A stretch of DNA of 64,000 bases from an uncultured Clostridia bacterium (GTDB lineage: Bacteria > Bacillota > Clostridia > Oscillospirales > Acutalibacteraceae): the NCBI GenBank assembly GCA_944385055.1, contig CALWVT010000004.1:124001-188000 (forward strand), written 5' to 3'. Numbering within the stretch: position 1 is the first letter of the stretch; the number at the start of each line of letters is the position of its first letter. The translations under genes and the position numbers were made by a program. The notes beneath the pieces were generated by a model that made no database searches, had not been told where the DNA came from, and worked only from the letters and a program-made list of their open reading frames with translations. This document shows, one piece after another, positions 26,069 through 33,380 of this stretch.

Positions 26069-27849
26069 AACGGAAATGGAAACACGCATCCGCGCCCTTG
26101 AGCGCTTTGTTGCCCTACCTCGCGCCGCAGCGCTGGGTGTTCCTGCTTTCGATCGTGTTCGTCGTGGCACAGGCGCTCCTCTACTCGCTTTCGCCGGTCA
26201 TCGAAGGCAGCGTGACGACGCAGCTCGCCTCGGACGCGGCCGACATGGCCGCCGGCGTGCCGGGCGCGCACATTCAATTTGACCGCATCCTGCCAATCCT
26301 CACGACGCTCCTCACCCTCTACCTCGGCAAGACCGCCTGCCAAGCCGCCGCGACCATCACGCTGACGAATGCAACGCAGGAGACGATGCGCGCGCTGCGC
26401 TCGGCCGTCCAGAAAAAGATCCACGCGCTGCCGGTGCAGTACTTCGACACGCACCCGTACGGCGATATTTTAAGCCGCATCACAAACGACGTCGACACGC
26501 TGTCGAGCGCATTGCAGCAGACGCTTCTAAACATCATCAACGGCCTTTTGGGCATCGTGCTCGCCATCACGATGATGTTCCAGCTCAACGCACGGCTCGC
26601 GCTGATCGCGCTGATCATCCTGCCCATGGCCCTATTGATTACCGGCATCGTCGTGCATTTCAGCCAGAAGCAGTTCGCCGCGCAGCAGACCGCCATCGGC
26701 GATTTAAACGCGCGCGTCACGGAGCTTTACACGGGCTATCACGAGATCCTGCTTTATAATAAGCAGGAAGCCGTTGTCAAGGAATTCCACGCGGTCAATG
26801 AAAAGCTGCGCCGCTGCGGCTTCCGCGCACAGTTCGGCTCGTCGCTGATCTCGCCGTGCATCTCGCTTGTGACGTATCTCGTGATTGGAACCGTCGCGAC
26901 GCTCGGCGCGCTGGCGGCCTTGGAGGGGACGCTCGCCGTCGGCAGCCTGCAGGCGTTTATCCGCTATATCTGGCAGCTCAATGACCCGCTCTCGCAGATT
27001 TCCCAGCTTTCCGCACAGATTCAGTCCGCATTTGCCGCCGCGCGGCGCGTGACGGCGTTCCTCTCCCAGGAGGAAGAGGGCATCGACGCGCCGGGCGCGA
27101 AGGGGCTTAAAAAGGTTCGCGGGGAGGTCACGTTCGAAGACGTCCACTTCGGCTACGGCAGCCGGGAGATCCTGCACGGCCTCTCGTTTACCGCAAAGCC
27201 CGGCCAAACCGTCGCAATCGTCGGGCCGACGGGCGCGGGCAAGACGACGATCATCAACCTTTTGCTGCGCTTCTATGAAATCCAGAGCGGCCGCATCCTC
27301 TTAGACGGGCACGACATCCGTTCCCTGCCGCGCGAGGACCTGCGCCGCGCGTTCGGCATGGTGCTGCAGGACACGTGGCTGTTTTCCGGCTCGCTTTTGG
27401 AAAACCTGCGCTACGGCCGCCCGGACGCCCCGCTTGCGGATGTGATCAGCGCCGCGAAGGGGGCCAATGTCCACGACTTTATCCTGTCGGCCGGCGGCTA
27501 CGACGCGCTCGTCAATGAGGAGGGCGACAACATCTCCCAGGGCGAAAAGCAGCTGCTGACGATTGCGCGCGCGGTGCTGCGCGACCCGCCCGTGCTGATT
27601 CTCGACGAGGCGACGTCGAGCGTCGACACGCGCCTGGAAAAGCGGCTGCAGGGTGCGATGCAGAAGATGATGGAGGGGCGCACGTGCCTCGTGATTGCGC
27701 ACCGGCTCTCTACCATCCGCAACGCCGATCTGATTTTGGTGCTGCGCGACGGCCGCATCGTCGAGCAGGGAAAGCACGACGAGCTTCTAAAAAAGGACGG
27801 CGCTTACGCGGCGCTGTACAACGCGCAGTTCCAGGGCAAAGAGATTTAA
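26065..27849 (+). CDS. ABC exporter half-transporter, subunit 2 (catalytic)
   Basis: 594 residues, the partner of the preceding gene. Six transmembrane helices (~15-320) precede an ATP-binding domain with Walker A GPTGAGKT (~385-392), signature NISQGE and Walker B VLILDEATSSVD with the normal catalytic Glu. The GTG at 26065 overlaps the stop of the first gene by four bases and has AAGGGGG upstream; a longer frame into the first gene is not used. The two subunits probably make a heterodimer with one active and one degenerate ATP site. Confidence 0.92.
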   Translation: MKRKWKHASAPLSALLPYLAPQRWVFLLSIVFVVAQALLYSLSPVIEGSVTTQLASDAADMAAGVPGAHIQFDRILPILTTLLTLYLGKTACQAAATITLTNATQETMRALRSAVQKKIHALPVQYFDTHPYGDILSRITNDVDTLSSALQQTLLNIINGLLGIVLAITMMFQLNARLALIALIILPMALLITGIVVHFSQKQFAAQQTAIGDLNARVTELYTGYHEILLYNKQEAVVKEFHAVNEKLRRCGFRAQFGSSLISPCISLVTYLVIGTVATLGALAALEGTLAVGSLQAFIRYIWQLNDPLSQISQLSAQIQSAFAAARRVTAFLSQEEEGIDAPGAKGLKKVRGEVTFEDVHFGYGSREILHGLSFTAKPGQTVAIVGPTGAGKTTIINLLLRFYEIQSGRILLDGHDIRSLPREDLRRAFGMVLQDTWLFSGSLLENLRYGRPDAPLADVISAAKGANVHDFILSAGGYDALVNEEGDNISQGEKQLLTIARAVLRDPPVLILDEATSSVDTRLEKRLQGAMQKMMEGRTCLVIAHRLSTIRNADLILVLRDGRIVEQGKHDELLKKDGAYAALYNAQFQGKEI

Positions 27850-27861
27850 AATCATAGAATG

Positions 27862-27910
27862 AAAAAAATGCCGCCGGCCTTCGCAGCGTTCGAAAGGCCG
27901 GCGGCGTTTT
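27862..27910. terminator. Bidirectional terminator between the ABC operon and rarA
   Basis: The GCCGCCGGCCT and AGGCCGGCGGC arms have TTTT on the plus side and seven Ts on the minus side. Confidence 0.85.
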
Positions 27911-29246
27911 ATGTTTGATTTTGTCCGTTTGTATGGGCCGCCCGCCAGGCTTTGATCTGCTCGAGGCGGTCGCGGAAACGCACTTCGGAGCCCTGCGCGG
28001 TCGGGTGGTAATACGTTTTGTCCTGCAGCGACGGCGGCAGGCACGTCATGTCCGTCAGCTTGTCGGGGGCATCGTGCGCGTACTGGTACCCTTCCCCATA
28101 ATGCAGCTCCTTCATCAGCTTCGTCGGGGCGTTGCGGATCACGAGCGGCACGGGCTCGTCGAGCATCGTCAGCGCGTCGTGCTTGGCGGCCTCGTAGGCG
28201 AGATACAGCGAATTGGATTTGGGCGAGAGCGACAGGTAGACGACCGCGTGCGTCAGATGGACCGTACATTCCGGCATGCCGAGGAAGTGGCACGCCTGGT
28301 ACACGGCGACGGTGATTTCGAGCGCGCGGCTGTCCGCAAGGCCGACGTCTTCGCTGGCAAAGCGCACGAGCCGCCGCGCAATATACAAGGGGTCTTCGCC
28401 GGCTTCCAGCATGCGCGCGAGCCAATAGACGGCGGCGTCCGGGTCGCTGTTGCGCATCGACTTGTGCAGCGCCGAAATGAGGTTATAGTGCTCCTCGCCG
28501 TTTTTGTCATACAGCAAAGAGCGTTTGGAAAGGCACTGCTCCATCACTTCCCTCGAAAGGCGCGTGCGGCCGTCCGCGCCGCGGGGGCTGTTGAGGACGG
28601 CCATTTCCAGCGTATTGAGCGCCACGCGCGCGTCGCCGTTTGCAAAGCGTGCGAGCATCTCGAGCAGCTCCTGCGGCGCCTCGATGGCCTGCCCGCCAAA
28701 GCCGCGCGGGTCTGAAAGCGCGCGCTGCAAAAGCTGCAGCAGGTCCTGTTCCGTTAAGGCCTTTAAAACAAATACCTTGCAGCGGGAGAGCAGGGCCGCG
28801 TTGACCTCAAACGACGGGTTCTCCGTCGTCGCGCCGATGAGCAAAATGCTGCCCCGCTCCACATACGGCAAAAAGGCGTCCTGCTGGGCCTTATTGAAGC
28901 GGTGGATCTCGTCGACAAAGACGATCGTGCGCTCCCCGAAGCGGCGGTTGTCCTGCGCCTGCTGCATAACCGCGCGGATCTCCTTGATGCCGCTCGTGAC
29001 CGCGCTGAAATTGATAAAGCGCGCCTTTGTCCGATTCGCAATGATGCGCGCGAGCGTCGTCTTGCCGACGCCGGGCGGGCCCCAGAAAATCATCGAGCTG
29101 ACGCGGTCCTCCTCAATCAGCCGCCGCAGCACCTTGCCGGGCCCGAGCAGATGCGCCTGGCCGACGAATTCCGCAAGCGTCTGCGGGCGCAGGCGGCTGG
29201 CCAGCGGCTGGTCCATTTCCCCGCCCAAAAGCGTCTGCTGTTCCAT
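27909..29246 (-). CDS. rarA: Replication-associated recombination protein A
   Basis: RarA (MgsA) is an AAA+ ATPase of the clamp-loader/RuvB-like family that acts at stalled replication forks. 445 residues; Walker A WGPPGVGKTT (~55-64), Walker B IVFVDEIHRF, sensor 1 GATTENPSF, and the C-terminal tetramerisation region with HYNLISALHKSMRNSDPDA. The start is ATG 29246 with AAGGAGGG upstream; a longer frame upstream crosses the promoter and is not used. Confidence 0.96.
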   Translation of the reverse strand: MEQQTLLGGEMDQPLASRLRPQTLAEFVGQAHLLGPGKVLRRLIEEDRVSSMIFWGPPGVGKTTLARIIANRTKARFINFSAVTSGIKEIRAVMQQAQDNRRFGERTIVFVDEIHRFNKAQQDAFLPYVERGSILLIGATTENPSFEVNAALLSRCKVFVLKALTEQDLLQLLQRALSDPRGFGGQAIEAPQELLEMLARFANGDARVALNTLEMAVLNSPRGADGRTRLSREVMEQCLSKRSLLYDKNGEEHYNLISALHKSMRNSDPDAAVYWLARMLEAGEDPLYIARRLVRFASEDVGLADSRALEITVAVYQACHFLGMPECTVHLTHAVVYLSLSPKSNSLYLAYEAAKHDALTMLDEPVPLVIRNAPTKLMKELHYGEGYQYAHDAPDKLTDMTCLPPSLQDKTYYHPTAQGSEVRFRDRLEQIKAWRAAHTNGQNQT

Positions 29247-29280
29247 CGTAATCCCTCCTTGCGCCTGAATCTGCAGTCCA

Positions 29281-29309
29281 AGCGTACCGCAAATTTTCGA
29301 AACCGTCAA
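29281..29309 (-). promoter_or_regulatory. Sigma-A promoter of rarA
   Basis: On the minus strand TTGACG, a 17-base spacer and TACGCT, ~35 bases upstream of the rarA start. Confidence 0.65.
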
Positions 29310-29363
29310 CACTTCGCCCGCAGCTCCCGTCCGCTGCGCCGCCAAAACGCCCGTGAAAGCGCA

Positions 29364-29404
29364 CGAGCACCCCTCACACCGGCAGTACCGGCAAGGGGTG
29401 CTCG
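29364..29404. repeat. Inverted repeat between the kdgK-like gene and rarA
   Basis: CGAGCACCCCT and AGGGGTGCTCG pair over 11 bases, with CCGG/CCGG nested inside. No T run follows on either strand, so it is not a standard terminator. It could be a Rho-independent variant, a processing site or a protein-binding palindrome. Confidence 0.6.
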
Positions 29405-29436
29405 CACAAACTCTCAAACGGGAAACGCGCCGCCGC

Positions 29437-30459
29437 TCAGCGGGCGAGCTTCGCGCCGCTGCCTTTCTGCATAACGCCGCGGACTTCCGCCTCGGTCACG
29501 AGGTTTTGGTCGCCGCTGATCATCAGTTTCAAAATGCTCGCCGCAACGGCGAAGTCCACCGTCTCCTGCTCGGGCAGGCCGTTTACGATGCCGTGCAGCA
29601 AGCCCGCCGCAAACGCATCGCCCGCGCCGACGCCCTCCATCACATGGATCGTGTGGACCGGGCTCTCGTAGAATTTCCCGTCTTTCAGATAGATCGCCAT
29701 CCAGTCGCTGTCCTCCACCGAATGGATGTTGCGCAGAACGCTCGCGACCTGTGTGCAGGAAGGATAACGCTTCGTAATCTCCTCCATGCCCGCGCGGAAA
29801 TCCGCAATCTGGTCGATACCGCGGGACATATCGCCGTCAAACGCGCGGATCCCCAAAGACGCCTCAAAATCCTCGTCGTTTGCGATGCACAGATTGACAT
29901 ATGGCATCAGCGTCGCCATGACCGCCTGCGCCTTTTCGGGCGTCCACATCTTGCCGCGGTAGTTTAAGTCGCACGCAACTTTGACGCCGTGCCCTGCGCA
30001 ATACTGCAGCGCGTCGAGCAGCGCCTTCGCCATCTCGTCGGATAAAGCCGGCGTGATGCCCGAGAAATAGAAAAGATCGACGCCGTCTAACAGCTTCGGC
30101 CAGTCTAGGTCCCCGCGCGAAAGCGTCGCAAACGCACTGCCCGCGCGGTCGTAAATGACGTTCGTCGGGCGGATGTTCGTGCCCTTTTCAAAATAATACA
30201 GCCCAAGCCTTGCCCCGCCGCGCAGCACGCGGGAAGTATCCACGCCGTAGCGGCGCAGCGTATTCAGCGCGGCCTGGCCCACCGCATTTTCCGGAAAGCG
30301 CGTCAAAACCCCCGCATCATCGCCAAACAGCGACAGCGAAACCGCCACATTGGCTTCCGCCCCGCCGTATGTGGCTTCCAGCGAATCCGTCTGCAAAAGG
30401 CGCAGGTAGGCCGGCGGCTTTAACCGGAGCATCATCTCTCCAAATGTAAGCACTTTCAT
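29437..30459 (-). CDS. kdgK: PfkB-family sugar kinase (2-keto-3-deoxygluconate kinase-like)
   Basis: 340 residues of the ribokinase/PfkB family. The N-terminal GGAEANVAVSLSLFG sugar-binding motif and the C-terminal anion hole GAGDAFAAGLLHG with the catalytic Asp are intact. The start VLTFGEMMLRLKPP and overall pattern are closest to KDG kinases, which phosphorylate 2-keto-3-deoxygluconate from uronate breakdown; no uronate genes are adjacent, so the substrate is inferred. The start is ATG 30459 with AAAGGAGG upstream. It is divergent from the DtxR-type regulator. Confidence 0.8.
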   Translation of the reverse strand: MKVLTFGEMMLRLKPPAYLRLLQTDSLEATYGGAEANVAVSLSLFGDDAGVLTRFPENAVGQAALNTLRRYGVDTSRVLRGGARLGLYYFEKGTNIRPTNVIYDRAGSAFATLSRGDLDWPKLLDGVDLFYFSGITPALSDEMAKALLDALQYCAGHGVKVACDLNYRGKMWTPEKAQAVMATLMPYVNLCIANDEDFEASLGIRAFDGDMSRGIDQIADFRAGMEEITKRYPSCTQVASVLRNIHSVEDSDWMAIYLKDGKFYESPVHTIHVMEGVGAGDAFAAGLLHGIVNGLPEQETVDFAVAASILKLMISGDQNLVTEAEVRGVMQKGSGAKLAR

Positions 30460-30532
30460 TTCAAATCCTCCTTTGGCGGCGACCGGATTGTGATCGCTCC
30501 CTCCAAATTTATTTTTCTTTTCTATTCTCTTT

Positions 30533-30561
30533 AGTATAGATTGAAACAGAAAAAAATGCAA
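30533..30561 (-). promoter_or_regulatory. Sigma-A promoter of the kdgK-like gene
   Basis: On the minus strand TTGCAT, a 17-base spacer and TATACT. The 30460-30793 gap holds this and the divergent regulator promoter, with A/T-rich sequence between them. Confidence 0.75.
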
Positions 30562-30703
30562 GAAAAACTTCTCCCTCCCAGGCAGATCGGGCGTACGATT
30601 TTCAAAAAAGAAAGCACTTTCTTTGGAATAAAAATGTGATTTCTTCCTATTGACAGGATACACAGAATAGGGACAGGGAATTGCATCCCCGCGCGGCCGG
30701 CGC

Positions 30704-30732
30704 TTGCGTTTTTCAAAGATTCGGTATATAAT
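30704..30732 (+). promoter_or_regulatory. Sigma-A promoter of the DtxR-type regulator
   Basis: TTGCGT, a 17-base spacer and TATAAT on the plus strand, about 60 bases before the gene. Confidence 0.75.
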
Positions 30733-30793
30733 ATCCGTGCATTTGGCATCCCGAAGAGGATGTTGTGAGGCACCCGAAATTGGAGGCATCCCC

Positions 30794-31486
30794 ATGACAA
30801 CAAACAAGGAAGACTATATCAAAGAAATCTACCATTTGGGCGGCGCGCGGCGGAGCATCAGCAACAAAGAGCTCGCGCAGCGGCTGCACGTGTCGCCGGC
30901 TTCCGTCAGCGAAATGCTTGTCAAGCTCCGCCGGGAGGGGTATATCCTCTACGAGCCCTATGCCGGCAGCAGCCTGACGCCCGCGGGCATTGCGGCGGCA
31001 GCGCCGCTTTTGCGCGCGCACCAGCTGTGGGAAGTATTCCTGCGCGAATACCTGCACTACCGCTGGAGCGAAATCCACGAGGACGCGGAACTTTTGGAGC
31101 ACGCGACCTCGCCGAGACTCGAAAAGCGGCTCGCGGCGTTTTTGAACCATCCGCAGTGCTGCCCGCACGGCACGCCGATTCCCGACGAAAACGGGGTCCT
31201 GCACGGCACGGCCATCCGCCCGCTTTCCTCGGTGGAGCCCGGCGAAACCGTCGTGCTGCGCCAGGTGCGCGAGGACGCGCAGCTGCTCGATTACCTGGAA
31301 ACCCTCGGGCTGAAGGTGGGCGCCGAGCTGACCGTAGAGGCGCTGGGCGCCTATGAGGGGCCTTTGCGCCTGACGGTGGACGGCCGGCAGCTCGAACTGA
31401 GCTATAAGGCCGCAAGCCAGGTTTTCGTCGACGCAAAGCCCGACAGCCCCGACGAACCGTTCAGCCCGGACGGGCTTTTGCCTTGA
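30794..31486 (+). CDS. DtxR/MntR-family metal-dependent regulator
   Basis: 230 residues. The N-terminal winged helix (SNKELAQRLHVSPASVSEMLVKL) is followed by the dimerisation and metal-binding domain (HQLWEVFLREYL, EDAELLEHATS, PQCCPHGTPIP) and a C-terminal FeoA-like SH3 domain (~155-215). This is the three-domain DtxR/IdeR layout, so an iron- or manganese-responsive repressor. The start ATG has TTGGAGG upstream. The divergent neighbour is a sugar kinase, not a metal transporter, so its targets probably lie elsewhere. Confidence 0.92.
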   Translation: MTTNKEDYIKEIYHLGGARRSISNKELAQRLHVSPASVSEMLVKLRREGYILYEPYAGSSLTPAGIAAAAPLLRAHQLWEVFLREYLHYRWSEIHEDAELLEHATSPRLEKRLAAFLNHPQCCPHGTPIPDENGVLHGTAIRPLSSVEPGETVVLRQVREDAQLLDYLETLGLKVGAELTVEALGAYEGPLRLTVDGRQLELSYKAASQVFVDAKPDSPDEPFSPDGLLP

Positions 31487-31503
31487 CCCTGAAAAAGCAG
31501 AAA

Positions 31504-31536
31504 GGCGCTTCCCAAAACGCGGGAAGCGCCTTTTTT
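31504..31536 (+). terminator. Terminator after the DtxR-type regulator
   Basis: GGCGCTTCCC and GGGAAGCGCC pair over 10 bases and are followed by six Ts. It also lies at the end of mreB, which converges from the right. Confidence 0.85.
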
Positions 31537-31549
31537 ATTCGCAGCGGCG

Positions 31550-32575
31550 TTAATAGACTTCGCTGAGCGGGTTGACCACGCCGTACTGCTTATTGTCCAT
31601 ATCCTCAATAAATTTCATCGATTGCCCGGCGCCGAGCGTCACGCAGATATCCGCGTCCTGCGCGACATGGACCGGCATTTTGACCTTATCGGAAATGAAC
31701 TGGTCCAAACCGTAAAGCTGCGCCGTGCCGCCGGTCATCACGATGCCGTCAACGTACACGTCGCCCAAAAGCTCCGGCGGCGTCTTTTCGAGCATCCCCT
31801 GCAGCACGCGGACAATCTCGAGCGCCGGGTCCAAAAACGGTTCGATGAGCTCCGAGCTCTGCAGGTCGACAAACGCGGGCAGGCCGGTGTTCGCGTCGCG
31901 GCCCTTCACGCGGTAGACCGCCGGCTGCGGGCGGTCCAAAACGCCGCCGATCGCAATCTTGCAGTCCTCCGCCATGCGCTCGCCGATGATCAAATCGTAT
32001 GTACGCCGCACATAGCGGATGATGGCATCGTCAAACGAGAGCCCCGCCACTTTGAGCGACTGGGAAATGGATAAGCCCCCTAAAGAGATGACGCCCATAT
32101 CCGTTGTGCCGCCGCCGATATCGATGACGAGCGTGCCGTGCGGCGTACAGACGTCGATGCCCGCGCCGATGGCCGCCGCGACCGGCTCCGGAATCGAATA
32201 GACGCGGCGCACGCCGACGCTGCTGATCGCGTTGACGACGGCGCGCTGCTCCACGGCCGTGATCTGGCACGGCAGGCTCACGACGACGCGCGGCATCACC
32301 ATGCGCGTGCCGCCGACCTGGCGGATATAGCGGTCGAGAATGTAGCGGGCCAGGTCAAAATTCGAGATGACGCCGTGGACCAGCGGGCGGATGACCTTCA
32401 CCCGGTCGCTCGTCCGCCCGAGCATCGCATAGGCCTCTGACCCGATCGCGATGACCTCCTCGTTTTCCACGCGCACCGCAACAACATTCGGCTCGTTGAC
32501 GACGATGCCCTTGCCATCTACATAAATCTTAATGCCATACGTCCCGAGGTCGATGGCGATATCTGTACCGATCAT
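31550..32575 (-). CDS. mreB: MreB/Mbl-like actin homologue
   Basis: 341 residues of the bacterial actin family, which polymerises under the membrane and directs side-wall peptidoglycan synthesis. Phosphate 1 motif DIAIDLGTYGIKIY, phosphate 2 VIDIGGGTTDMGVI and the adenosine motif MTGGTAQLYGLD are visible. The first motif reads LGTYGIKIY rather than the usual LGTANT(L/V), pointing to an Mbl/MreBH-type paralogue. No mreC or mreD lies next to it, so it is a stand-alone copy. Its own promoter is just upstream. Confidence 0.92.
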   Translation of the reverse strand: MIGTDIAIDLGTYGIKIYVDGKGIVVNEPNVVAVRVENEEVIAIGSEAYAMLGRTSDRVKVIRPLVHGVISNFDLARYILDRYIRQVGGTRMVMPRVVVSLPCQITAVEQRAVVNAISSVGVRRVYSIPEPVAAAIGAGIDVCTPHGTLVIDIGGGTTDMGVISLGGLSISQSLKVAGLSFDDAIIRYVRRTYDLIIGERMAEDCKIAIGGVLDRPQPAVYRVKGRDANTGLPAFVDLQSSELIEPFLDPALEIVRVLQGMLEKTPPELLGDVYVDGIVMTGGTAQLYGLDQFISDKVKMPVHVAQDADICVTLGAGQSMKFIEDMDNKQYGVVNPLSEVY

Positions 32576-32648
32576 CCAATCACATCCTATCTAAAAAGGA
32601 GGGCCGCCGCATGCGGGGCCTCTGCTTCCAGGCTTGTTTGCAAAAATT

Positions 32649-32677
32649 ATTATACTATACTTCCCTGTCGCTTTCAA
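32649..32677 (-). promoter_or_regulatory. Sigma-A promoter of mreB
   Basis: On the minus strand TTGAAA, a 17-base spacer and TATAAT, ~75 bases upstream of the start. Confidence 0.75.
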
Positions 32678-32717
32678 TCCCAATCTGTCAAGCCGCGCTT
32701 TCCGGGAAAGCGCCGGC

Positions 32718-33380
32718 TCACGGCCGGATGCGCCGGCCTGCTAGCGCCGCCGTCAGGCAGACGACGCCCTTCGCGCCCGCCTGCCGAAGCGCCTGGGCGC
32801 ACGCGGAAAGCGTCGCGCCGGTGGTGGCGATGTCGTCGATGAGCAGGACGTATTCGCCCCGGACTTTGGCGCGCGGCCGGACGGCAAAGGCGTTTCGCAC
32901 ATTGTCCCAGCGTGCGCGTGTGGAAAGCAGGAAATGCTGCTGGCGGATATGGCGGCGCCGGCGCAGAAGCGGGCGGTACGGCGCCCGGATGCACTTCGCT
33001 GCCGCCCTGGCCAGCAGCGCGCCCTGGTCGTAGCCGCGGCGCAGCTTTCGCCAGGGGGAAATCGGGACATTCGTCAAAACCGTAAACGGAAGCTCCTGCT
33101 CTTCTGCAATCTGCGCGATGTACCCGGCGAAAAAGTCCGCGAGCTCCACTTCCCCTCGGAACTTAAACCGCAAAAGCGCCTGGCGGATGGCGCCCTGGTA
33201 GCGAAACGGCGCCGCGCAGGGGAGCACTTCGCCGTCCGGCTGCGGGATCGCGCCCCAAAAGGTGTCGGGTTTTACCGGCGTGCAGTCCGGGCAATCGGTC
33301 CGCCCATACGGCAGGACCTTGCCGCAGTACGGGCAGCGCGGCGGCAGAAACAAATCCAAAAACGGCCTACGCTTCGCCAT
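32718..33380 (-). CDS. ComF-family phosphoribosyltransferase-like protein
   Basis: 220 residues: an N-terminal zinc ribbon (CPYC and CPDC) followed by a phosphoribosyltransferase fold with the PRPP-binding motif YVLLIDDIATTGATL near residue 180. ComF acts in competence as a DNA-uptake accessory in Bacillus, but homologues are present in non-competent species. The gene overlaps the end of recD2 by 14 bases, so the two are co-translated. The pairing of recD2 with comF suggests DNA uptake or repair (inference). Confidence 0.9.
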   Translation of the reverse strand: MAKRRPFLDLFLPPRCPYCGKVLPYGRTDCPDCTPVKPDTFWGAIPQPDGEVLPCAAPFRYQGAIRQALLRFKFRGEVELADFFAGYIAQIAEEQELPFTVLTNVPISPWRKLRRGYDQGALLARAAAKCIRAPYRPLLRRRRHIRQQHFLLSTRARWDNVRNAFAVRPRAKVRGEYVLLIDDIATTGATLSACAQALRQAGAKGVVCLTAALAGRRIRP

